The notes beneath the pieces are model-generated. The model saw only the letters and a list, made by a program, of their open reading frames with translations. It ran no database searches and had not been told where the DNA came from. From NCBI GenBank assembly GCA_014529385.2, contig CM043963.1, positions 74,901,912 to 74,965,911 of the forward strand: a DNA stretch of 64,000 bases, read 5' to 3'. Made by a program: the position numbers and the translations under genes. Shown in pieces: positions 11,838 through 64,000 of this stretch (within the stretch, counting starts at the first letter, position 1; the number at the start of each line of letters is the position of its first letter). Source of the stretch: Adiantum capillus-veneris (taxonomy: Eukaryota > Streptophyta > Polypodiopsida > Polypodiales > Pteridaceae).

Positions 11838-12311
11838 TTTTAAGAATCTCATGAGTCTAAGTGTAGTGCATTCACACATAACAAAGACTTATGCACTCAT
11901 ATGACAAAAGTTTTAGGAATAGGTTTACATCAACATGGTCATGTCAACAAAGCAAAGCACCTCAAAGTATGTGGTCTCTTGCACCCCCTTGAGATTACCA
12001 ATGGTACATTGTAAATCATCTATATGAACTTTATAGTAGGCATTCCCACTACGGTTCAAGGACATGACTCAGTATGGGTCATTGTCGACAGGTTGACCAA
12101 AACGTGTGAGTGTATCCCTACCAACTCTACTATTAAGATGCCTAAATTGGTATGGCTATTCATGAAACATGTTTATAGACTTTTTGGTTTTCCTAGTAAT
12201 GTAGTAAGTGATCATGATCAAAGGTCTAATAGTCACTTTTGGAGGGTATTTTTAAGACATTGGGTGTCAATTCAATCTAGATACATTCGATCATCTAGAG
12301 ACGGATGGTAG
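11838..12311 (+). pseudogene. Gypsy-L integrase relic, downstream half
   Basis: The gypsy integrase interrupted at 6573 resumes here. After degraded zinc-finger sequence, 12024-12300 gives FIVGIPTTVQGHDSVWVIVD, then LFGFPSNVVSDHDQRSNSHFW. The second catalytic Asp is present in VSDHDQR, but the first reads Asn (MNFIVG for the usual MDFI). The frame ends at 12309. Confidence 0.72.
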
Positions 12312-13439
12312 CCATGTTGCTACATGTTGACTCATAAATTAACTATGAGATCTATGAGAAATGTAACATTTTCATTCGATGCAACAATTTGGTGGCCAAA
12401 TACATTAGTGCGTACCTCTATGCTTTAAAAGGCTTCCTTTTGACCAATTCATACTCTCCATCATAAGCAAGATCTTTCTCTACGACCACTAGGCGAACAT
12501 CAACAGGAGAATTAGCATGCTATGAAGTAGGTGAGCCTTGCTCAAAGTCAAAGTGATGTGTATTCAGTATGTCTAAAGCCATGGTCCAATATCTCAATAA
12601 CTTCCTTTGGGAGCAATTCAAAACAACCACAAGTTGTGTCAAAACAAGCAACTCTTCATTATCTTCACTTGAAGAAGTACAATTGCTTTTGAATCCATGT
12701 TGAGAATTGTGATCAATTTAATCACTTGTGGAAGCATACTTTGTTGAATCCATGTGCATGCACTTGCATGCAATCATCGTGCAATGCAGAATTAGTAAGT
12801 CACTATGCTTGCACTTGCATGTAATGTTCGCTTAACGAAGAACCTTGTTTTATGCTTTGGAATCTATAACAAAAGGGCAATGTGATAGAAATTTGTTGCA
12901 ATGGTCTCAATAAAAAATTCCCTTGATTTTGTGCCTTCAATGTGCTTGCTTGAGCACCTGTCCGCACCTAGTAGAGATTTTCTTGTAAGCCATGGTACGG
13001 GAATGAACTCTTGAAATGACCACTTTAGGTCAAATGGGACAATTTAGGGGTGCCCTCTTCAAATTGAATATGAAAACAAGAAGAAGATGGTACAACAATG
13101 ATGGCACCCTACTATCGAAGAGAGAGAGGGCTTTCGCCACTCTACACGAGAGGATTTTGAGCATGATGATGAATTGTGTCCTCTTCTCTGCCTCATGCTC
13201 TTGTTGATCTTAACTCGGTGCATTTTGGTGCAAGTCAAGCCGCCAAGTCTTGTGTGTATAAGCGGGTCTACATGCTGCCAATAGCCAGGATTGAAGAGGA
13301 AGACAAGAACTCAACCATGTAAGACTTCGACTATGCAATGGCTTTCCCCTTCCACAAGCCCTAACACTAACATCAGGACCATGGGTGATGGCCCATGCAC
13401 TCCTTCCATTTAACCCCTACATATATGTAGAATCGGCAT
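12312..13439. other. Intergenic stretch, no gene recognised
   Basis: No frame longer than about 63 codons and no recognisable domain. It may contain further Gypsy-L remnants near its start and distal promoter sequence of the IDH gene near its end. Confidence 0.4.
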
Positions 13440-13890
13440 GCGGATCCTTTGAAGCCTTTTATAGAAAACAGTGAGCCTCACCTCGATGCACATGCAAGCT
13501 GTCGACGATCAACAAAAGCAATGAAGCTTGTGACCAGTTTTTCATGGCATATAGCATGGGCCAAGAAATGGAATATCTTACCCCCCTCCTCTTCCCTCGT
13601 CGTGTCAATGCCCCTGCGTTCGAAGGGGCCAAGGTCTCGAAAGCAAAGTTTTCAACGGCTTTGGAGAAAAGGCACTTTCTCTTCGCCCTCGCGCGCACAC
13701 TCGCAGACACACATACACACGGACGTAAGCGCGAACACCCTCCCGCGCGGACGCGCACACTTCACTGCGCAGCCCGCAAACATATAGACGCTCCCGCGCG
13801 CTGCGTCGATGAGCTCTGGAATCAATCTAGATTTTCTGAAGGAGCAAGGGGAAGAAGAAACTGGAAGGGAGAGTTGTTGAAGTGCAAGCA
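13440..13890 (+). promoter_or_regulatory. Proximal promoter and 5' UTR of the IDH gene
   Basis: Immediately upstream of the IDH start, 13670-13815 is GC-rich with many CG and CA/CG steps (for example CTCGCGCGCACACTCGCAG), unlike the AT-rich flanks. This fits a CpG-containing housekeeping promoter and leader. A TATA-like ACATATATGTAG lies near 13421, but it is too far from the start codon to be certain. The transcription start cannot be placed from sequence alone. Confidence 0.45.
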
Positions 13891-55639
<41,749 letters not shown>

Positions 55640-56449
55640 AATAGTCTCCGCATTGTCTATGGTACTTGACATCTACATGGAGTAAGGTTGTCGGAGGTAA
55701 GATGGTCACTAAGAGTAAAGGGTGTTTCTTCCTTTGATAAATCGGTTATTCTACAATGGGATAAGTAAGGTGGTCACCTTTGCGGACCTGCGTTATTTTA
55801 CGAAGTTTTCTCTCCCTGTCTGCCATATTTGGCATCAATAAGACTGAGTGAACTCCAATTTTGTGGAGCATTTTTTGCTCATTAGTATTATTGAAAGTAG
55901 TCTTTTGAGTTTTAATTTCAAGGCCATTCGGCCAATCAATCAACGTTTGGTCCCTAGCAGACCTTTTGTATTCAAAATGAATAAGAAAGTCCAAAGGTTA
56001 ATTGCAGGTTTATTGCTATATCAACTATAGAAAAGTTTTAATGGCGACAGGGGAAGCAGGAAGGAAATGTTTCAGCCTAATGGTGCTCTTTTTACCAGTT
56101 TAGATCATCCTTGCCACAATGAGGAAATTTTGCTTGTACCCGTCCATTGTGTCGAATGGTCCAAAGTTGTCCTTTCAGCAAACAGAACAGAAGCACAAAG
56201 AGGTAAGTAGGTCATGTGGCATTGGTTTAAGCCTTGTCATATACTTGAACAAACAATTCCATTGTTGGGGAGTTCTATCTCATAAAGCACAATTTTCAGC
56301 ATGGTGATGGATCACAATATTTTGCTAGAGAATTTTAAAGTTTCCTTAGCATAATATTCACAAATTTGCACATTGCATTTTCAAAGCAACAAAATAGATT
56401 TTCTTGCTTAACACAACAGCCCGCAACTTCAATCAAAATGACATGTTGC
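55640..56449 (+). other. IDH 3' UTR and downstream spacer
   Basis: No further gene. Near-consensus poly(A) signals AATAAG occur at about 55837 and 55979. The true cleavage site is not determinable here. Confidence 0.4.
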
Positions 56450-56465
56450 TGATCTTTTCAGAAAG

Positions 56466-57800
56466 CTGGAAGGCCCCATAGTATCTCATAGTTAGATTTG
56501 GAAAAAGCCTCTCCTTCCCCTTCCATTTTCCATGCCTTCTTAAATCTTAGAAGCAACCAATCATCTTCCTTCAGTTACAAGTTGTGCTGATGCTTATAAG
56601 TTGCTTTCTTTTGCCGCCCTTGAGCATTGAGACTATTGCAAGCCTTCTTAACCTTAGCACAAGCAATCTCTAGATCTTATACACAATGTTATCCATGAAA
56701 AATCTTGTCTTTGCACATAATAAGTGGAATCCTCTTTGCCACCCTCTACCAGCTCAAATGGCGCCTTCTCCATTGAAGTGTGAACAATGTTATTATACAC
56801 AAAATCCATCAATGGTAAATACTTATCCCATTGAGAATTATTTTTAGAGATAGCACATCAACAAGTCTAATACCATTGTGGTCGGTAATTTTTTATTGTC
56901 CGTTAGTTTGTGGATGAAATGAAGAGAATTTGAGCATAGTGTCCACATTCTCATACACTACTCGCCAACACAAATTGGTGAACCGAAAGTCCATCTGAAA
57001 CAATAGACTTAGCATCACATGCAACCCAAACAACTTTGCAAAATAATCATAGGGAGACATTACTTGCTTGCACCAACATTGCCCTTTTGACCCCTATATA
57101 TGGAACCTAAAATCTCTTCCTCCCCCCCCCCCCCCCCCCTCCCCCCCCCCCCAACACCAATTTTACACATGCGATACCATATGGCAACCCTTAGTTAATG
57201 CACTAGGTCTGAGGTGTCTTGGAAAGATAAAAAATGAAGTACATTGCTATACTCTCACATGGTCAATATGGAATCGGTGAAGGTTATAGAAGTCTTGTCA
57301 CTTTGTGCATGTCATACATGACATATCAAACAAGTACACAAAAACTCATGTGCATCCTTTCTAATTTATGGACAATAGAAGTACCTCTTAACAACCTTAA
57401 GTGTTGCCTCTATGCCCAACAAAAGGAGGATTGTGACTCCATCACCACCTTTTTTCTTAGACCACAATTTGCACACAACATGGTCTCTCGCATCAAAAAC
57501 CCTTTCTTGAGAGAGTACACCACAACTGTCTTCCCATGGGGATCTCACCAAATCATCTACTCTCACATCACATCTAAATCTCATGATGGAGTGTAGTGAT
57601 CACATATATGTGGCTTGTGAGACAATGCATCAGCAACTGTATTCTTCCTTTCCTTCTAGAAATGAAATTGCAACAAAATGTTTACCCATCTCACATGCTT
57701 CTTTGAAAGCTTGTTTTGGGGCAAGAAGTGTTGTAAGCTCTAATGATCCATGTGCATTGTAAAATCTTCCCTGAGCAATTCATGCCATCAATGAGTCAAA
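56466..57800 (-). pseudogene. Gypsy-K RNase H/integrase relic
   Basis: Minus-strand traces include the integrase zinc region (LGIEATLKVVKRYFYCP at about 57366-57420), a segment corresponding to the core near 56800-57000, and the post-core region with the equivalent of KARLRxxKGKERLFPK near 56490-56560. No frame is open beyond about 70 codons. Confidence 0.6.
57121..57152. repeat. Poly-C tract
   Basis: About 30 cytosines with a single T (near 57141). It lies in the integrase relic of Gypsy-K and could be an assembly-sensitive site. Confidence 0.9.
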
Positions 57801-57868
57801 GAATTACTACAAAGTACTCTTTTTCATAAATCTGTGCAAGCCGCGCTTGCTTTGAAAACATCCAAATC

Positions 57869-58342
57869 TCATAGGGTATAACATGGCTCCTTTGGATTAA
57901 GATCACACTTGTTGATAACCAATGTTTGTTCTCGTGATGCCTTGAATACTTGTAACAAATGGTATCGATGTTCTTCATTGGAGGTGGAGAAAATAATGAT
58001 CTCATCAAAAAATGTTCCCACAAGTTGTCGAAACTCTCTAAATATCCGATCTATAATCCCGTTGAACGTTGCGAGAGCAATCATGAGACCAAAAGGCATC
58101 ACCAAATACTCATACAATTCGAAGGATATCCTGAATGCAGTCTTGTAAACATCTTCGAGAGTGATCCTGATCTGATGACAACCACTTTTAAGATCAATTC
58201 TACTAAAGCAAGTAGAACCTTGCATTCTATCGAGTATATCATTGATCCTGAGTATTAAAAACATATTCTTGATGGTAATCTTTTTGATATTCTTGTAGTT
58301 GATACACATCCTCCAAGTTCTGTCTTTCTTCGGAGCAAGCAA
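57869..58342 (-). pseudogene. Gypsy-K reverse transcriptase relic
   Basis: 157 open codons: RTWRMCINYKNIKKITIKNM, FSRIDLKSGCHQIRI, YLVMPFGLMIALATF and VGTFFDEIIIFSTSN. The catalytic pair Asp-Asp reads Asp-Glu, and MCIDYR has become MCINYK, so this RT could not work even if expressed. Confidence 0.85.
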
Positions 58343-58900
58343 TATTGCAGAACAAAAAAGGTGAGGTACTATGTTGGATCAAATCCTTTTATAAAAGGTC
58401 ATGTACTTTGCTCATGATTTCTTCCTATTGAGCTCGGGTCACTTTGTAAGGGGCTCAGTTTGGAGGAGTATTGCCAGAGATCAAGTCCATGGTATGAGCC
58501 TTTCGTCTTTTCAGAGATAACTTGCTAGGCAGATCCTCTGAGAAACATCTAGCATGAGCTTGAAGGAAACTTTGTCGCTCTCAATCCAACTCTAACAAAT
58601 TGAAATCCTTGTCTTGTTCACGCAATTGAGAAAGATCAAGTAAACAAGAAGATTTGATTTTATTAATTTTTAAATGGCCAAAGAATATACAAAGGGGACT
58701 AACTCGCCTTTGAGTTTTACATCAATGAGCACGTCTCGGTCCCTACTATTATTCAACCAAATCTTCTTTGCCCCGTAGTCTACCACGATGATGTTCTGAT
58801 GGTGCCAGTGCATCCCTAAAAGTACATCATACCCTTCCAAAGGCATGATGTTGAAGTCCTCATGCCCTAAGTAACTTAGGAAATGCGGCCGAAGCTTGCA

Positions 58901-59010
58901 TATGATACATTACAACGGCTTTATGCCTTGGTGATGTTAACATTGCATCCATATGATACATGTTACAACGGCTTTATGCCTTGGTGATGTTAACTTTGCA
59001 TCCATATGTG
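58901..59010. repeat. 51-bp tandem duplication in Gypsy-K
   Basis: TATGATACAT...ACAACGGC begins at 58901 and 58952 with near-identical continuation. Confidence 0.88.
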
Positions 59011-59239
59011 GCCCCATGTCTTCAGGTTTGATTCCCAAGCAAGCTGCCATCTTTGTCAAAATAAAGTTGGCGTTGACTTCAATGTTGAAGAAAATTAGGG
59101 CTTCCTGATTCTATACTTTGCCCCACACCTTGCATAGTCCTATACTCGCATCCTCATGATCCAAACACATCTCCATAAAGTCTGGTACAAATTCAACATT
59201 CGTTTTCCCTTCTTAGCTCTTTTCTTTGCCACTTTGGAG

Positions 59240-60480
59240 GTATTTGTCTTTTGGCTTCTCCTCTTTCATAGAGCACTTTGCTAAGACGTACCCCAATCCA
59301 CCACAACTGAAGCACTTTCCTTGCTTATAATATTTTACCTTCTGCTCGATAAATAACTGAGGGGTTGTGGATTTCTTCTTTTGCACCAACTTCTTGGCTT
59401 TCTTCTTTCCTTTTGAAGCTTCTTTCTCAGTATTCTAAGACACTTGCTCATTTGTGGCATAAGTCAGTGATTGCAACATCATGGAGAAACTATCTAGGGC
59501 ATGGTTCATAAGTTGTTGGGTACTTGCAAATTTTGTTTCACACGGTAGTGTTAAATTTTCTTTGGCTGACAACAATAGTATCTTTCCATCGTTTCTTTCA
59601 AAGTCACTTTTTGGAAAGAAGCAAGCGAAAGGAAAGTATTCCAATATCGTTGGTTTGTAGGTTGAAAGGTTGCCTTCCTCTTTTATTAAAAGTGGTTCCA
59701 TGCCTTGAAAACACCGACTTCGAATTGGGAAGGTAATCAAATAGATGAAAAAAAACTTTTGAACTTACGCAAGTTGAGAGGTGCTTTTCCGTGTGTAAAG
59801 CATGGACCACCATGTCGATGCATTCCCTTTGAGGTGGCATGCCACCTTTCAAATTTGGAGGCTTCAATAAAATTGCCTTCGGAGAAAGTAGTATCCAATT
59901 GTTGAACAAAAGACAAGGCCTTATGGGTTCCCTTGTAGTCTGAAAGTGTCAAACTCCATGCTCTGACCATCATCCTTAAATTATTTCTTCCCCTTTTTTT
60001 GAATTTCTTGAATTAGACGATTCCTCCTTTTGCCAAAAGTAGTTCCGAAAGTGTAAGAGTCATCACTAGAGTCGTCTGAAGAAGGAGTTTCTACGTGTGA
60101 AAGATGTGATCTCTTGTAGCCCTTTGTTGATTTTCTTTTTTAGTAATTTTATTGCTTTTTTGTTTTTTAGAAGAAGAAGAAGAAGAAGGCAAACTAGAGT
60201 TGTCCTCAAAGTGAACACACTAGTGGTGTTTCCTTTTAGACCCCATTCTCTACAAAATCGTCAAAAGTTGACTGTCAATCGAGGTAGCTAGGGAAATACT
60301 TGAACTTCCATCCTTTGCAAGACCGTTTCCCAAATTTCATAATTTTGTTGATCTTTCACTCAATGGCTCTATCACCTTCTTCTAATGAGAAGTCTCCATA
60401 TCAATTTTTGGCTTTGCTTTCACTTTCATTGCCAATGTGAGAGGAGGGTTGGGGACCTTTTTCCATCTCTTATAAAATAT
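59240..60480 (-). pseudogene. Gypsy-K gag relic
   Basis: Zinc knuckle CFSCGGLGYVLAKC (about 59285-59327; His replaced by Tyr). The capsid lies at 59435-59973 in two frames: TLSDYKGTHKALSFVQQLDT, GNFIEASKFERW and the start of the WW region. 60000-60300 holds a Lys/Ser-rich segment with a GAA run (about 60170-60187), as in D and E gag. Not translatable as one chain. Confidence 0.7.
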
Positions 60481-60790
60481 TGAGATTGGCCGTTCCTTCA
60501 ATAACTTTTCACATTTCACTGTCTTTTGAATACTTTTATCAAACGCTTAAGCGCGCTAACTTGCAGTTTTTGTTAGAGATCTATGACGCACGGATCCTTG
60601 ATTGAAGATTATTTGAGTTGGATGTCCAACTCATCGACAACCTGTTGTTATTCAAATCTCCATTGTTGTTGGGTCCTTGCAAAACTATAGGCAAGAAAAA
60701 TTCTTGTTCCTAATCAAATTCTCTGTTAGAATATATGGGTTGTGCTACAAAAAGTCAGAGTGGATCCTCTATAGAAGAAGAATCTACTGA

Positions 60791-60803
60791 AGCTTTGATA
60801 CCA
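60791..60803 (-). other. Gypsy-K primer binding site
   Basis: AGCTTTGATACCA on the plus strand; the minus strand TGGTATCAAAGCT differs from the initiator-Met site by one base. The degraded 5' LTR begins at about 60805 (TATAGCTGGC for TGTAACAG). Confidence 0.8.
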
Positions 60804-60804
60804 C

Positions 60805-61181
60805 TATAGCTGGCATCAACAAGATGGTAATCTCATAGCAACACACAAGAAAAACTAAAAACTTAGACACTAAAAAAGAAACGGTAGTCGCGACATGGAG
60901 TAGCAATGCATGATGCACTGGCCTCAAAGTCTGGTGCCCCTTTTGATACTTCTTTTTATATTGATGCATCACATAATACAATTGTTGGGGAGTCACTCTA
61001 CAAACTACTACCAAGGCGATACACAAAGTGCTTCCGAGGCCTCAATGATAAAGGTCCCATGCCTAAAAGCAATTGATGCAAAAATTTGGTGCTATCTAAA
61101 AGCAAACTGCTAAAAGTTACTAGTGCCCCACATATGCTTTTACACTACATAGAAATTGCCACATCACCTTGTTGTTTTGCA
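60805..61181 (-). repeat. Gypsy-K 5' LTR, degraded
   Basis: Contains CCTCAAAGTCTGGTGCCCC, as in the G LTR, and ends near GCCACATCACCTTGTTG, parallel to the D/E/G LTR end. Confidence 0.65.
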
Positions 61182-62267
61182 ACTCATTGGCTAGAGGATC
61201 ATATTTTGACCATTGGCAAAGTATAAAGGTCAAATTTCATAAATTGAACCTAAGTTTTATGAGATAATGAATTGAGTGCTCATCATGCTGTGTATTTCAA
61301 TTTACCAACGTGCGTTCTTTGCTTGTATCTCCCTTACATGAAGCCTATTTTTGCAGGTGCTTTCAGTTGAAAGAGAAAGCTCTATGTAATTAACGTAAGT
61401 CATTCACCGTATTTTTGTGTTTAGGATGTGGCTCTCTGCATGCTATTTTTAGTCTTAACTTTCTATTTAAATATCCATTTTTTATTTTGAGAGTAGTTGT
61501 GGATATACTTCATCTTTACCAAGTTATAGTGTGTATCTATTGCCAAAATTAACTTGCTAAATTTAGACCTTTTATCCAATATTTTTTTGTATATAGAATT
61601 TTCTTGATGAATTTGAGGCCCTAGGGATGTCTTGGACACCATTTTCTAGGTGAAATGTATGAGTTGAACTAGTGAATGTAGATTAGCTTTAAGTGATTTG
61701 GGTATCGCTTGAGAAAAACACTTGATTGTAGCATGCTGTGATTGGGTTTTTTGAGAGCCTAACACCCTCACGTAGCCTCCATGCACTAGTCGGATCAGCC
61801 ACGTCCTTTGAATAGACAACTTTACATGAAGTTCATACTATTATCGTAATAAGATTAACAAAGTTGGAGAACCCCATAACAATTGGTGCCATTGTTGGGG
61901 ACGAGGCAGCCTAAAATAGAGAAGACCATGTACTTCAATTCATTATTCAAAACTTCCTCTAGATTACACTAGAGTAATTACATTTAATTTACACGAGTAA
62001 TTACTTTACGTTTAGCATATAAGTAGTAATTGGTTTAGTATTCTAAGTTGTGGCTTTGTTTAAGGTGTGTTGTGAAAGTTTCCTTTAAAATTTGAAACCA
62101 TCATAAACTAGAAATCCAAAAATTTACATTGTTAGTTGTTCAATATGGAGATACCGAACTTTTATGATGAAACTTGACTTTGACTTTGCACATGGCTGAT
62201 ACATGTTGTGTACATACTACATCGCAAATTTTGGATAATTCAAAATTGAAAATAAGGACCAATAGAG
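61182..62267. other. Spacer with a possible LTR edge
   Basis: No gene. At 61884-61901 TGGTGCCATTGTTGGGGA follows CCCCATAACAAT, resembling a plus-strand LTR end plus a primer site for tRNA-Asp. No further retroelement trace was found next to it. Confidence 0.4.
61884..61901 (+). other. Possible tRNA-Asp-type primer binding site
   Basis: TGGTGCCATTGTTGGGGA differs from the usual plant tRNA-Asp primer site (TGGCGCCGTTGCCGGGGA) only at C/T and G/A positions, as expected of an old methylated copy. Confidence 0.4.
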
Positions 62268-62494
62268 TGTTAGAATTAGGGTTGCAGGGATGCACACACA
62301 ACTTGGAGAAGATGATGGACCTCAAGGCACACAACATAGAGTGTATTTCTTAGTGCACAAATGGAAAGATAAGTTAGCCAGAATGATGGGCGTATATAAA
62401 TTCACGGGGGGAAAAATCTCCTAGTGAGGGAGAAAATGCCGCGGCAGTCCTAAGTGTGTTCACACACATCACTACCACCACATATAGGGTAACA
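62268..62494 (-). repeat. Copia-B 3' LTR
   Basis: 227 bp, the same length as both Copia-A LTRs and clearly alignable with them, but more diverged. Internal side AATCCCCACTAGG is the decayed polypurine complement. Confidence 0.9.
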
Positions 62495-62499
62495 AATCC

Positions 62500-63171
62500 C
62501 CACTAGGAGTGATGCGATGCACGAGAGCTGGCACATAGTGTATAGGGTAGTGCCATGCCATGACAACATGACCAATCCACAAAGCAAGCCCAAAGCTTTG
62601 CAGAAAGATTCAAAGTTCTCACAAGGCAATGCCTTTGTGAACAAATCTGCAAGGTTTTCTTGTGTCGGCACATAAGCCAAGTGGATCTCTCCTATTGAGA
62701 GTCCATCTTTGACATAGTGATAATGCACCTCAATGTGCTTTGTGCGAGCATGAAAAACTAGGTTCCTCGCAACTACCAATGCGCTCTGATTTTTGGTGTA
62801 GATGATGTTGGCAGTGTTCTATCCAGCACCCAAATAAGTCATAAGGCGTCTGAGCCATACACGCTCAATTGTAGTTGTGAAGACTGCCATGTATAGAGCT
62901 TCAAAACTCAAAGTAGCCATAGTAGGTTGCTTCTTGCTCAACTATGATATGCATGAACGATTGAGTATGAAGCAAAAACCAATTGTGGACACTCGTGTGT
63001 CATAAAAACCAACCCAATTGGAAGCCAAAAAAGCATGAAAATCTGGCGGCAATGATCTCCTTTGGGATGAAAAAACCCAAGTTGTAAAGTTCCATTCAAG
63101 TAGCGAAAGATTTTCTTAATAGCCTGCCAATGCTTAGACCTTAGGCTATGCATATAACTGCTAGACTGCAA
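62500..63171 (-). pseudogene. Copia-B RNase H
   Basis: 62450-62779 contains VVARNLVFHARTKHIEVHYH, YVKDGLSIGEIHLAYVPTQE and LADLFTKALP. The N-terminal RNase H part at 62880-63171 reads HSLRSKHWQAIKKIFRYLNG and further degraded sequence. The AEAEY-type Glu region is lost to frameshifts. Confidence 0.85.
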
Positions 63172-63179
63172 AATGAATA

Positions 63180-63908
63180 CCTAGCCTCATATTGCATACT
63201 TGGAGTAGCAATAGGTTTGTAGTCCTCAAGGCCAAAATTACATAGTAATGTCTCTTTGTATGTTGTTTGGCACAAGGAAATACCTCCATCATACTACTTA
63301 AATTCTATGCCCAAGTCATGATGCAAAAGCCCCAAGTCTTTCATCTTGAAAATAACATTCAAATCAGCCTTGAATTCAGCAATGTGTGTCTCATTCACAA
63401 TAATCAGCAATTCATCTACATATAGAATGATGATGAGACATACATCACCCTCACACTTTACGTACAAAGTTCTTTCTGTTGGACTGTTACAAAAACCTTA
63501 TTTAACCAAATGAGTGTCAAATTTCTCATACCAAGTACGAGGAGACTATTTCAACCCATACAAAGCTTTCCTACATTTACACACTTTATTTTCTTGTCCC
63601 TTCTTGATAAAAGTAGGAGGCTACGTTACATAAACTTCCTCATATATATCACCATTCAAGAAAGTAGTAACAATGTGTGACTGATGTACATTCCATCCAA
63701 AATGAGTTGCCAATGCACATAGAAAATTAATAGTAGTCATACAACAAGTAGGAGCAAAGGTCTCTTCATAATCAATGCCTTTTTTTTGTGTATAACCTTT
63801 TGCAACAAGTCTAGCCTTGTAGAGATCAATCTCACCATTTGGATTACGTTTCAACTTGTAAACCCTTTTTGTACCAATGGTCTTCTTTCTAAGAGGCAAA
63901 TCACACAA
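63180..63908 (-). pseudogene. Copia-B reverse transcriptase, partial
   Basis: 63621-63908 gives CDLPLRKKTIGTKRVYKLKR, HKARLVAKGY-like YKARLVAKGYTQKKGIDYEE and TTFLNGDIYEEVYVT. The catalytic loop lies near 63400-63430 in another frame (YVDELLI; the second Asp reads Glu). Upstream parts lie outside the window. It lacks the 95-bp duplication of Copia-A. Confidence 0.85.
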
Positions 63909-64000
63909 AGACCATGCGTCATTTTCTATAAGTGTATCTCATTCTGATTGCATGGAAACCATCCTTTTTTTTTGAGTTATGTGCTTCATCAAAAGAAAGT

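Larger units (their letters stand above)
4990..12311 (+). mobile_element. Gypsy-L: decayed Ty3/gypsy element split by Copia-A
   Basis: Protein-level traces of a gypsy polyprotein lie in the right order on the plus strand: pre-RT linker and RT (5095-5720), RNase H (5990-6320), integrase zinc region start (6525-6573), then integrase continuing at 11838 after Copia-A. Stops and frameshifts are so dense that no domain is open throughout. LTRs could not be identified, so both outer limits are approximate. Copia-A sits between 6574 and 11832, flanked by an imperfect five-base duplication (aattt/aagtt). Confidence 0.7.
56450..61181 (-). mobile_element. Gypsy-K: decayed Ty3/gypsy relic of the D/E lineage
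   Basis: Minus-strand traces lie in the order gag (59240-60480), protease-linker (58380-59200), RT (57869-58342), RNase H and integrase (56466-57800). The right end has a primer site (60791-60803) and a degraded 5' LTR to about 61181 with the GGCGCC-type module near 60925-60960. The left LTR was not found. Damage is heavy throughout. Confidence 0.8.
62268..64000 (-). mobile_element. Copia-B: Ty1/copia element, truncated by the window edge
   Basis: The 3' LTR 62268-62494 (TGTTAGAATTAGGG ... TAACA) is followed on the minus strand by RNase H and RT. These parts are related to Copia-A in order and motifs, with more stops. The 5' half lies outside the window. Confidence 0.9.

Noticed and set aside
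57121-57152. Poly-C tract as a structured regulatory element
   Set aside because: It lies in a dead integrase relic and has the look of slippage or an assembly-sensitive homopolymer.

Overview
The window is nuclear DNA of a land plant, most likely one with a large, retrotransposon-rich genome such as a fern. The evidence is one recognisable host gene with plant-type introns, the catalytic subunit of mitochondrial NAD-dependent isocitrate dehydrogenase, and Ty1/copia and Ty3/gypsy retrotransposons, several with initiator tRNA-Met primer sites. The fern assignment is inference; nothing here fixes the species. There are no bacterial operons, CRISPR arrays, rRNA genes or convincing tRNA genes.

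Layout. 1-270 holds a short acidic C-terminal coding piece of an unrecognised gene. 271-4990 is mostly unreadable, with a microsatellite and one LTR-like block. 4990-12311 is a decayed Ty3/gypsy element (Gypsy-L) split by a fairly intact minus-strand Ty1/copia element (Copia-A, 6574-11832). 13891-55639 is the seven-exon IDH gene (372 codons). Its first intron is 39,365 bp (14077-53441) and almost entirely retrotransposon; introns 2-6 are 80-463 bp.

Inside intron 1 the insertions can be ordered from target-site duplications (TSDs) and from reading frames that resume on the far side of each insert. Level 1 is a decayed copia element (Copia-C, pieces at 14560-15245 and 52640-52865). Level 2 is minus-strand Gypsy-G. 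Level 3 is Gypsy-E (+, inside the G LTR), the LTR block H and Gypsy-I (-), both inside G pol. Level 4 is Gypsy-F (+) and Gypsy-D (-), both inside E gag, and Gypsy-J (+) inside I. D, E and G belong to one family and H has a related LTR. F and J form a second family with 1.3-1.5 kb LTRs and a chromodomain-like C-terminus. I is a third type with gag and protease but no visible RT or integrase core.

Downstream, 56450-61181 is a decayed minus-strand gypsy relic of the D/E lineage (Gypsy-K). 61182-62267 is mostly empty apart from a possible tRNA-Asp-type primer site. Copia-B, a relative of Copia-A with an LTR of the same 227 bp length, runs off the right edge from 62268. All retroelement genes here carry stops, frameshifts or deletions. 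Only the IDH gene looks fully functional. I saw no wholly new system. The best candidates for novelty are an amber codon shared by the gag genes of F and J, the pol-less Gypsy-I with its acidic repeat, and an LTR module shared between families.
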